A DNA stretch of 26,243 bases, from the NCBI RefSeq assembly GCF_000281045.1, contig NW_008246094.1:538992-565234 (forward strand). Reading direction: 5' to 3'. This DNA is from Saprolegnia diclina VS20. Taxonomy: Eukaryota; Oomycota; Saprolegniomycetes; Saprolegniales; Saprolegniaceae. Below the pieces are notes generated by a model that did no database searches, was not told where the DNA came from, and worked only from the letters and a program-made list of their open reading frames with translations. Positions 1 to 8,800 of the stretch are shown here, piece after piece (the first letter of the stretch is position 1; every line of letters starts with the position of its first letter). The position numbers and the translations under genes were made by a program.

Positions 1-161
1 AGTGTATTCAAACCACGTCCTTGGAGCCTGGTGAATCGGTGCCGAGTTGTAGAGTCCCAGCCACATCTTTGCGGCAACTCGATACATCGATGGATAATAC
101 AACAATGCCAATCCTAGTCGCTGTCATGCATCTCAAGTGGTGGCGCTGGCAAAATTTGCCC

Positions 162-186
162 TCGGTTCGCATAAAATGCGAACCGA
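162..186. repeat. Perfect inverted repeat, 11-bp arms, 3-nt loop
   Basis: The arms tcggttcgcat and atgcgaaccga are exact reverse complements separated by aaa. The element lies in non-coding sequence and would form a tight hairpin in RNA or serve as a dyad binding site in DNA. Nothing nearby shows which strand, if any, is transcribed. Confidence 0.7.
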
Positions 187-341
187 ACTGCTTGATTCAA
201 AGTTGATAATGTGCTGTGTTCTCGTATGACGCAATCCTTCGACATACAACTTGCATTTCCACATCCGCACTTGATAAAATTTATCACGCACAAATGATAA
301 TATCGATTCGTCGAGTCCCGCGCTGGCTCCCCGCGCTCCGT

Positions 342-365
342 CGACTTGCCTGCTTCGGCAAGTCG
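342..365. repeat. Short inverted repeat, 9-bp arms, 6-nt loop
   Basis: The arms cgacttgcc and ggcaagtcg flank the loop tgcttc. The right arm ends exactly where the 52-bp tandem repeat begins. A stem this short can arise by chance in GC-rich DNA, so no function is claimed. Confidence 0.45.
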
Positions 366-463
366 CACTGCAGATGTCGGTGGCACGCGATAGGCCGCAG
401 ATTGGCATACACGACAGCACTGCAGATGTCGGTGGCACGCGATAGGCCGCAGATTGGCATACA
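365..463. repeat. Tandem direct repeat, 52-bp period, two copies
   Basis: The first copy starts at 365 (gcactgcagatg...) and the second at 417. They match perfectly over about 46 bases, and the second copy then diverges. Perfect identity points to a recent tandem duplication or slippage event. The repeat lies outside any credible gene. It creates spurious repeated peptides in several frames on both strands. Confidence 0.85.
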
Positions 464-798
464 GTACTACACACACAGCATACCCCAAGATCAAACGCAG
501 TTGGCTCCTTGTCGACATCGGGTGCCATTTTGGAGTTGAGGAGCGCGGGCATTTTCTCAATGTTGGTTGGGATGCGAAGCCATTGGAAGGAACCACCGTG
601 AGCAACCACCGCACACTACCGCCTTTATTCACCTGAAGCGAACAAGGATCAAGCTGCCACTTCAACGATGGAGCGCTTCTCGAGAAAAATTATCCACTCG
701 CGCGCTTCGTCAAGAATCGACTGGCCACTTCCCATGCCAACTCAGCTGTAGAGACTTTGCCCTTTGCTGGAGCGCGCGAGCACCAGGAGAACGACACC

Positions 799-1787
799 AT
801 GACGCCCATCGACACGTCGCTCTTGATCTTCGGCCCAAAGTCCGCAATGGCCGCCATTCGGTCTCCGTTCAAGGAAGTCTTCGACGGCACGTACAAGGGC
901 GAGTGCGTCCTCATCCATGCCCTTCCGCTGAACCAGAGCACGGGCAAGGCGGTGCCGACACTTCTGCGTATCTCGGCGCTCATGAGGAAGGCGAGGCACC
1001 CGAATGTACTCGAGTTCGTTGGCATGGGCTCGGACAAAACAAGATCGTACACGCCATTCTTATCGAGCCCAAAGCTGTGATCTTACTCTATATGTAGGCT
1101 CATGCTTACAGAGGCGACCGACCACGGCACCTTGAGCAATCACCTGGAGCAAAATTCGCCGCGTAATGTCCGCGGTAGCATCAAAATCCTGCGTGACGTC
1201 GCCAATGGCATGCGCTGGGTCCACGACAATGGCATTCTCCACCGTGCGCTCACAGCTGCCTCCATTCACGTGACGTACGCATCAACTACATATTTTTGAG
1301 TCGAGTTGATATTGACGGCAACATAGGCGCGCGGGCGAGGCCAAGGTCGGCAACTTTGAGTTTGCCCGTCAAGATGCTTTGTTCGGAGTAAGGACCAATT
1401 TTGGTATTCCATCCTACGCCGCGCCTGAAATCCTCAGCCGCACCCCCATCTACACGGAAAAGATCGACGTCTACAGCTTTGCAATGCGTACGTCTTGCTC
1501 TCTTCCTTGAGCCAACAGAAGTCTTATATCTATATTGCATAGTCATTGTCGAAGTCGTGACCACGCAACAGCCGTTTGCCAACATCAAAGCCCCCCAGGC
1601 AACTCTCATGAAGTATATTGTCCAGCGCAACTACCGCCCTGTCTTTGTCCGTACATCCGAGTGGCCCGCCGCCTTGTTTGAGCTCATGGAGAAGTGCTGG
1701 GATGCCAATCCCGTATTGCGTCCGTCCTTTAACGAGATTGTCGAGTGCCTCGAGGCGATCCTCGCCGCCGACGCGCTGCACCAGTAG
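799..1787 (+). CDS. TKL-family pseudokinase 1, four exons
   Basis: Exons 799-1046, 1098-1274, 1327-1487 and 1543-1787 join in frame to 276 residues. The introns are 51, 52 and 55 bp, of phase 2, 2 and 1, each GTAC...TAG. The kinase fold is recognisable: HPNVLEFVG (about residues 67-75), an hinge-like LMLTEAT, a catalytic-loop equivalent, an APE motif (174-176), and the subdomain XI pattern RPSFNEIVECL near the C-terminus. The key residues are replaced. The VAIK lysine is His40, HRD is HRA (131-133), the catalytic-loop Asn is Ser138, and DFG is NFE (151-153). Phosphotransfer is therefore unlikely, and a scaffold or decoy role is inference. There is no signal peptide or membrane segment. ATG 799 is the first ATG in frame and matches the start of the paralogue downstream. 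Confidence 0.8.
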
Positions 1788-2271
1788 ACGGCACCCGACC
1801 AGAGTGAAATATTGAGCGGTGCTAGTACGACTTTGGATATTGTTTCCCGGGCATAGACGATGACCAATTTTAACACACCGACTGATACAATACTTGTCAA
1901 GAAGACTTCGTTAAAGCACAATGCGGCCCGTACGCGACCACGTATTTACAAGCCGTCGGCGCTCGCGCTTTGGATTGCTTCCGGAAGCGCGAAGAAGTCG
2001 AGGACGTCCTCGACATCGATGATATTATCAAGGCCATACATTTTTCCTGGCCTTGATAGTATCATCGAGCATCGCTTGGTCCAGAAGGAGCTGGAACAGC
2101 TGCACTGAACTCAACAATCCTGTGCAACGATCAAGGTGGACGTGCTGGTGGACACCGCTGAAAGGCATGCAAATCATCCGCATACACTGTATTGTCCGAC
2201 CACATGGGCGAGGACGGGGTTCGCATTTCGGAGTCACATTGCATTTTTCGCTCGAGCGCCGTGACGACGAC
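1788..2271. other. Intergenic region between tandem pseudokinases
   Basis: These 484 bp separate two tandem paralogues and include the 3' end of the first and the promoter of the second. An open frame of 82 codons (1860-2108) has no family resemblance and reads straight through the inverted repeat at 2017-2067, so it is probably not a gene. The frame of the second pseudokinase is open upstream and contains an in-frame ATG at 2167, which would add 35 residues. No duplicated promoter block shared with the first copy was recognised. Confidence 0.5.
1997..2067. repeat. 18-bp perfect palindrome plus 20-bp inverted repeat
   Basis: At 1997-2014 gtcgaggacgtcctcgac is its own reverse complement. Immediately after it, arms at 2017-2036 and 2048-2067 pair over 20 bases with one mismatch around an 11-nt loop (tacatttttcc). 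The pair lies about 200 bp upstream of the second pseudokinase start. As RNA it would form two stacked hairpins. As DNA it could be a dyad-rich regulatory site or a fragment of a small inverted-repeat element. No target-site duplication was identified. Confidence 0.75.
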
Positions 2272-3262
2272 ATGGATCCCTTTGACCCGACGCGATTAAC
2301 GTCCACCGGGAAGTCCGCGACGGCCGTCATTTGGTTCCCGTTCCAAGAAGTCCGCGACGGCACGTACGACGACAAGAAAGTACACATCTACATGCTCCCG
2401 CTGAGCCTTTGCAAGGGCGATGCGATGAAGACGCTCCTGCGTATGTCGAGCATCATGCCCCAGGCCAAGCACCCGAACGTACTCGAGTTCGTGGGCATCG
2501 GCTCGGACGGAGAGAACGCGTACGAGCCATGTCCAATACTATGGCGAAAACGATGACTTGGCCTTTGGGTCTAGGTTTATGGTTACGGAGGCGACCGAGC
2601 CTGGCACCTTGCGCCTCCGCCTGGAGCAAAGTTCACATGTGGATGTCTGCGCAAGTATCAAAATCCTGCTCGGCGTCGCCAAGGGCATGTGCTTTCTGCA
2701 TGAGAAATTTATTCTCCACCGTACGCTCACGGCTGCCACCATTCACGTGACGTACGCTTCAACTACATATTTTTGAGACGAATTGATATTGACAGCAACA
2801 TAGGAGCACGGGTGAGGCCAAGGTCGGCAACTTTGAGTTTGCGCGTGAAGATGTGATTCTTGGCGTAATGACCAACGTTGGGGTTCCGACCCACGCCGCG
2901 CCCGAGATCCTCAGCGGCGATACCATCTACACGGCGATGGTCGACGTCTACAGCTACGCAATGCGTACGTTCGGCACTCTCTGACGTCGTATTGATGATT
3001 GTTCGTAGTCATTGTCGAAGTGGTGACGCGTCACCAGCCGTACGCCAACGTCGAAGCCCCCCAGGCCAAGATCATGGAGTTTATTGTCCAGCACAACTAC
3101 CGTCCAGTCTTTCTCCGTACATCCGAGTGGCCCGCTGCCTTGTTTGAGCTCATGGAGAAGTGCTGGGATGCCAATCCCGTATTGCGCCCGTCCTTTAAAG
3201 AGATTGTCGAGTGCCTCGAGGCGATCCTCGCCGCCGATGCGCCGAAGACCCGCACGCAATGA
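2272..3262 (+). CDS. TKL-family pseudokinase 2, four exons (tandem paralogue)
   Basis: Exons 2272-2519, 2575-2751, 2804-2964 and 3009-3262 join in frame to 279 residues. The introns (55, 52 and 44 bp) sit at exactly the positions and phases of the upstream paralogue, and exons 1-3 have identical lengths. HPNVLEFVG, FMVTEAT, a catalytic-loop equivalent, APE and RPSFKEIVECL mark a kinase fold. The catalytic residues are lost: VAIK lysine is Tyr40, HRD is HRT, the loop Asn is Thr138, DFG is NFE (151-153). Identity to copy 1 is about half over exon 1 but very high in exon 4. The start at 2272 was chosen by paralogue alignment; an in-frame ATG at 2167 is an alternative. An AATAAA lies just after the stop, at 3267-3272. 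Confidence 0.8.
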
Positions 3263-3387
3263 GCCAAATAAAAGAATGCAACACGATTTCGCAAGATTCA
3301 CCAATCCACAGCAAAGTTTGAAAGGTCCGAAGCTTGTCGGATACGACTGCGCGAAGATTCCAAGCACGAATAAAATACAATACTTTT

Positions 3388-4547
3388 TCAGTCATCGAGA
3401 CGCCATTCTATTGCGAGCTGCTCCATTCGAATGAGAAGACTGCCGAGTCGATCGACAATGTCGCTAAATGTCGGCCGGTCGCTCGGCACGCGGTGGGCGC
3501 ACGCATCAACGAGCCCCAAGACGTCGGTGGGCCACGCGCCAATAGCGTCCTTCTCGTAGCTATGTCCCGTCGTCCCATCGTCGACGGTCGTGCGCTGCCT
3601 TGTCACTATATGCACGAGCACTAATCCACAGATTCGTTTTTCTGAGCCGTCACGAAGTAATTGCGAGCGTACCGCGGCCGTAGCAGTAGACGTTGGCGAG
3701 CTCGTCGACGAGGTTGTCTTCGACGTTGGCCGCGTTCTTGTCGCCATTGGCGTCGTCCACGAGAAGCCCCAGATCAAACCCATTCTCGACGAGCGCGTCG
3801 GCTTGGCACAGATCAAAGTTTGCCACTTTGGCGCGGAAATCGCCCCTGAAAAACAAAATGAGCGTTAACGGCACAAAATGGATCGCGAACAAGCGCGTAC
3901 GTGATGTGCACGTTGCGGGCCGTGACGTTGCGATGTACGATCGGTGGGCTCTGCGCATGCAGATAGTGCAGGCCGCGCGCAATGTCGAGCATCATCGAGA
4001 GCCGTGTGGTCACCGAGAGCGGCGTCGCACTCGCCAAGAGCGACGCCAAGTCACCGCGCTCCAGTCGCTCCGTGACCATGTAGCTAGATACAAAAGAGAT
4101 TATTCTCTCTGCCATGCATCGCAACACGTCGTACATGGCGGGACCCGCATCGAGGCTCGCACCGACGAATTCGAGAATGTTGGGGTGGTCCAGTGTCACG
4201 AGGAGGCGCACCGCGCAGTTGAAGCATTGGACGACTGCGCTCGACGGGCGAGAGAGCTGCTTGACGAGGACGGGTACGCCGTAGTAGTACCCGCTGTGGA
4301 CTGAGGCCCACGGCGGTAACGCCGGCGCTGCCGTCAAGAGCGTGAGGTCGCGGAACTGCACGACCGAGCCGAGCTTGAGCCGAAAGAGACTCGGGTCCCG
4401 CACTTGTGGAGGCGGCGACCGCAGCGGGTCCAAGGTGACGCAGTTGCCTTGGCAGTTGCCCATCGACGTTGTATCGAAAAGTGGCGATCCAAAGATGAGG
4501 CGGCGCCTATCACCGTCGAGCGCGCTCCTCCTCCGATTTGTCGCCAT
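3388..4547 (-). CDS. TKL-family pseudokinase 3, four exons, divergent member
   Basis: Exons 4547-4135, 4083-3901, 3845-3673 and 3620-3388 join in frame to 333 residues. Introns of 51, 55 and 52 bp have the same phases (2, 2, 1) and kinase-domain positions as the two neighbours, so the three share ancestry. Visible are VLVKQL with the VAIK lysine kept (Lys96), HPNILEFVGASLD, the hinge YMVTERLERGDL, and DRPTFSDIVDRL of subdomain XI. HRD is HRN (188-190), although loop Asn195 is retained. DFG is NFD (208-210). The activation segment is replaced by an acidic stretch without APE. An internal ATG at 4463 gives MGNCQGNC, which could suggest N-myristoylation or palmitoylation, although the usual Ser/Thr at position 6 is absent. 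It converges on copy 2 with 125 bp between stops. Confidence 0.78.
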
Positions 4548-4567
4548 GTGTTACGCTCCCGAGAGTA

Positions 4568-4795
4568 ATGGCGTCGAGCGGCAACTTGGCTTTTGCTTTG
4601 TTAGTCGGCGGACGAGATCGACTTTGTCGCTACCTCGCTGGCCTTGTCGAGAGCAAGCTTGCGGAATGCGAAACCGACGAGACCCACAACGGCCTGGTGG
4701 CGTGCCACGTCATGGCGCCAATTTTTGGCCGTGACCAATGGCGCCGGCCACACACCCGCGCTTCCTCCTCCGCACTCGCACCATTGCGCCAGTAA
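4568..4795 (+). CDS. Possible short or relic reading frame, 75 codons
   Basis: The frame starts at ATG 4568, just upstream of the divergent pseudokinase 3, and ends with TAA at 4793-4795. The first half (ALLVGGRDRLCRYLAGLVESKL) looks like an amphipathic helical segment, while the last third is Arg-rich and less convincing. No family was recognised. It could be the first exon of a lost gene, a small hypothetical protein, or chance. It is listed only because its codon use is more gene-like than that of neighbouring frames. Confidence 0.18.
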   Translation: MASSGNLAFALLVGGRDRLCRYLAGLVESKLAECETDETHNGLVACHVMAPIFGRDQWRRPHTRASSSALAPLRQ

Positions 4796-5834
4796 AGAGC
4801 AAGCACAGGATGCAATATAAGCCTGGACTTTCCATCGAGCTCGACATGTCTACGAATAAATAAATAAATATTCCTACCCGCATCCGGTCGAGCCCCATCG
4901 AGGCGCACATTGGAGGTGCAGAGGCGCGTCCTCGACAGCTCCTCGCATCGCAGTAGGTGCGTAAAACCTTCAAGAAACAAGCGACCGACACTCGCATCTT
5001 GGCACATTTTGTTGAAGTTGCCCCACCGACACGCGAACCTGACGTGGCACGCTGAGCATCATCCGCAACTCAATTCTACTTTTTAAAATTGGTTAAAAAA
5101 ATAATTACTTATGGACACCATTCGCGCAGGATGAGTGCATCGATCCCTCTCTGCTTCGTAACCTCAAGCAACGCGACTCGGCGAGGATCGGGCGCGGCGT
5201 CTTATCTTTGGCGCCAACGCAGCTGATGGGCCGTCATGCCTACGCTAGTTGGCAGGACTACTAATGACCGATATACGGAACGCAGCTGCCTACCACCACG
5301 TACACCGAGATATTGAAATCCCAGTATGGTTGTATCCCGCCGGAGCCGATCTAGTCCATCAAGAGGACGCTTGCGCATGATGTTTGAAAAATACATACAT
5401 CGCTACGAGCGCAAGGCAGTCTTGTGCTGGAGGCGACCTCGACCGTCGAGATCTTGAGGCAGCGATCCACAGCTACCGACTTGACGCAATTGCTCCCAGC
5501 GCCGGTACTTGTCCGTGGCCAAATCACAATCGACGGGTCCCTGCCTCGATCGTCGTCTTCCGACTTCTGCTCGCTTTCGCCAGTGCCAATCCCTCCCTCT
5601 TCCCCGATACTAGCAGTATATCAGCGAGTTTTATTCCTTGAAGGCTCATGTCTCACATTGCTTCTCTGGCGTGTGGCGCTGCCACGTCAGAGGCGCCACG
5701 ATCGAACATTGCACTGAGCGAGACCTTCTCAACGCAGACACAGTCTGCGACTCAGGACGACGCCCCGGTTCACATTATTCTCGTTCGACGAGTCGACTAG
5801 ATCGCGGGCATAGTCCTTAACGTCCCCACCAGAC

Positions 5835-5859
5835 AATATATCTTGAGTAAAGATATATT
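5835..5859 (-). repeat. Hairpin just after the CNOT1 stop, 10-bp arms
   Basis: The arms aatatatctt and aagatatatt pair perfectly around the loop gagta. In the direction of CNOT1 it lies about 28-52 nt after the stop codon, inside the expected 3' UTR, and is preceded there by an A-rich run. It is AT-rich in a GC-rich neighbourhood. A role in 3'-end formation or stability is possible but unproven. Confidence 0.5.
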
Positions 5860-5886
5860 TTTTACATGAAAATGGCGGGATCGGGC

Positions 5887-8800
5887 CTACTCGTCCGTGC
5901 GGCGGGGAAATGGCACCGAGCCCATGCACGTGCGCGCGACATCGTCAAAGACGTCGCGGATCTCGCTCGAGCAGTGGAGGTACTCTTGGTCCCAAAACTT
6001 GTAGCTCGGGTTCCGGATGAGCTCGATAAACGTCACGAGGAGGCCCCACGGGTGCGGCCGGTTCGCAATCAGCCGCTCGAGCAATACGCGCGTGATCTGC
6101 TCCTTGACGCTGGGCGCCTTGGCGTGCGAGAAGAGGTAGAGCAGCACGCAGCTAAAGTAGTGCGTGTGGCTGTTGGGGAACCGGAGGTGGTTGGCCATCG
6201 CGCTAAAGTAATAGTACCGCCCCTCGACGTCGAGCTCGTCGGCCAAAAACCGCAAGACGTCCATCATGGCCGACTGCTCAAACGAAACCGCAGTCTTCTC
6301 GGCCGCCGCCATCTCGGCGATCGCCTCCTTCCCGAGGTACAGCACGACCGCGTTGAGCGCCGGCAGCATGTACTTGGACTCGACGTCGACGCCGGCGCTG
6401 GGCGCCCGCAAGAGCTTCCCAATGAGGTCGTGCGGGAATACGGCCGCGCGGTTCGAGGTCGCAAAGAGGAACGCGTCGAGATACTCCTTGAGCTGGTTGT
6501 GCGCGAGCGCCGCGCTCCAGTTGGGCATGAGCCGCGGCGACACGTTGACTTCTGGGAGCTGCGCGACTTGGAGGCCGGGCGTGAGCGGGTCGGGCAAGCG
6601 CATCGAGCGTGAAAACGCCGACAGAATCACATTGCGCAGCTGGATGCACGCGGCCGGGAGCACGTCGCAAAAGCTCGTGTAAAACTCGGCCAAAAAGTCG
6701 GGGTAGTCGTGCAGCAAGACCAAGACGACGCGGACCGTGCCCTTGTACAAGGCGCCGACGGACGCAGGCGGCGGCATGTGGCGCAAGAACGGCTCCATAA
6801 ACACGAGCAAGCTCATGAGCAGGCGGTGCAGAATCTGCCACCCGCGCTGCTGCTTGGCGCGGAGCAGCATCGGCATAAAGCACCGGTGGCTAATGAGCTC
6901 GGTCCACGCAAAGCAAAAGCCGGGCACCGACATGGGCTGCAGCTGGTTGAACGCGCCCGCAAACGTGTTGAGGACCTGCAGGTGGATCGCGTCGAGCATC
7001 GGCTCTTGCATCGTGAGCTCCTTGAGCAGATTCGCAAAGAAGCGAAAGTACACGCGCTGGTCAAAGAGCGCGTTTGTCTTGACGGCCGCGTCGTGGGCGG
7101 AAATGACCGACGACACGATCGCACTCACGGCCAGCGAGAGCACGGTCAGCTTCATCGTCGCGTTCGCGTCGAGGTACTTGACGAGGAACACGATGAGCTG
7201 CGTGCACGCATCGACCACGTTGTACTGAAGCGGGACCTTGGTCGCCGCCGGCGGCTTTTGGTACGAGCCCTTGAGGCACACGTCGACGCAAATCTCAATC
7301 GCGCCCTTGAAGAACGCGCCCATGCTCTCCTCGTCCTTGAGGAGCCCGTGCTGCTTGAGCATCGCGACAAACTGCATGTGCATCTTGCTGTGGTTGTTGG
7401 CCGGGTCGTTGACGAGCGCCACCCAGTGCTCCATGGCGTTGCTCACCGTGTGGCGGAACGTCGCCGGGTCCATCGTCGGCGTCGGCGACTTGGCTTTTGG
7501 CGGCGTCGACGGCGTCGCCACCTTGGGCTTCTTGGCTTCTTCGAGCAGATTCGAGAGAATCATTATGTTCTTGTTGGTCGCTGCGTGCGCGCCGTGGCGC
7601 TCGACAATGCGCTCGAGCGCATCGAGCGTCTGCGGCAGCTGCTTGCTGAGCGTCACATGGTCCAAAAAGAGGCATTGGCGCACAACGTAGACTGCAAACT
7701 CGATCGCGAGGCCCGTGCGCTCCATGTTGCGCGTAAGGTACGCGTCAAACTCGCTCACGTCGACGACCTTGAGGCGGACGAGCGCAATGATAATCTCGCA
7801 GTGGAGCTTGAGCTTGTCGTCGACCGCCATGCTGAGGATCCAGCGCACGACCTCCTTCTTGAGCCCGTCGCAGCTTGCGCTGAGCATGTCGAGGCACGAC
7901 ACGAGAATGTCGAGAAAGAGCTCGTCGCCGCGGCCCTTGCCGAGCTCGTACATGCACTTGACGACGCGGTTTGCAATCTTGAGGCACGCTTCTTCGCGCA
8001 CTGTCGCCTTGACGCTGGCGCCGAGCGCACGAATGTCGCGGAGGATGCCAAAGACGTCGCTGTCTTGCGGCAGCGAGAGGAGACCCGGGAGCTCACGCTG
8101 GGCCGACGCCGCCGTGCGGACAATGTGCTGCACAAACACCTCAAACTTCTCCATCGAGACCGCAAAGCGCTCGAGCGCTTGCTGCACCGAGAGCCCGTCC
8201 GTGGCCGCGTCCGGACGCGACGTCGGCGGCGTCAACGACGTCGGGCGCGGAATGCGCGTAAACGCCTCGTAGACCATCCACTGGTGCGGCGAAATGCCGT
8301 GCGGCGACGGCTGGAACACCGGCGGCAGCGTCGACGGCGGCGGCACCGAGCCGTCAAACACCACGGGCGGACTGCCGGCTTCTTGCTTTGGCGTGTGGCG
8401 GCGCCGGGCAGCGTACGCCGCGCCGAGCGCTTCGTCAATGTCCCGCATCGCCTTCTCCGACGACGCCTTCTCGATGAGCATGCAGCCGAGGTCCGTGTTT
8501 TCCGTCGAGCACACGTTGACAACGTGGTCGACCTGGTGCGGGTCGCTCGTCGGCAACAGCGACCGCAAGTGCGACGCAATCGAATTTCGAAGCGGATCTT
8601 TGGCCGTGATGAGCGCGAGCGACCCGGCCAGCGATGACACCATCACGTGCGCGGCCTTGCGCATCTTGGCCTCGTCGACCTCGGTCGCAAAGTCCTTGAG
8701 GATGACCTCGCGCGTCGTAATGCACGCAATCGTGACGCTGCGCTCGACGACGGGCGTAATGACCTCGCGGATCGCGCGGTCGACGGCCAGCGGCACGAGC

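Larger units (their letters stand above)
1..798. other. Gene-poor stretch at the left edge
   Basis: No reading frame here resembles a known protein or keeps the GC-rich third positions seen in the real genes of this window. The longest frame, on the minus strand from 665 to 114, owes part of its length to a tandem duplication and carries the same peptide twice. The stretch holds a perfect hairpin (162-186), a second small hairpin (342-365) and the 52-bp tandem repeat (365-463). The last couple of hundred bases presumably carry the promoter and 5' leader of the first pseudokinase gene. No clear TATA or initiator element could be assigned. Confidence 0.5.
4548..5886. other. 1.3-kb region without a confident gene; possible coding relics
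   Basis: This stretch lies between the 5' end of pseudokinase 3 and the 3' end of CNOT1. No complete gene could be assembled. Three segments look more protein-like than random sequence. The first is plus 4568-4795 (75 codons beginning MASSGNLAFALLVGG). The second is minus about 5007-4870 (a frame including GRLFLEGFTHLL and CEELSRTRLC). The third is plus about 5424-5600 (a Ser/Pro-rich frame with moderately GC-rich third positions). They lie on different strands and do not join through obvious introns. They may be pieces of decayed genes or untranslated sequence. An AT-rich aaat microsatellite occurs near 4856-4874. Confidence 0.4.

Noticed and set aside
114-665. Minus-strand ORF of 183 codons at the left edge
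   Set aside because: Its length comes partly from the 52-bp tandem repeat, which gives a duplicated peptide; codon use is not gene-like.
1860-2108. 82-codon ORF between the tandem pseudokinases
   Set aside because: It reads through a palindrome and a hairpin, has no recognisable motif, and lacks biased third positions.
799-3262. The plus-strand kinase genes as decayed pseudogenes
   Set aside because: All exons join in frame across canonical introns with no internal stop, and fold motifs outside the active site are conserved; loss of catalysis alone does not make a pseudogene.
4856-4874. AT-rich aaat repeat as a functional element
   Set aside because: A short simple repeat of a kind common by slippage; nothing links it to a promoter or poly(A) site with confidence.
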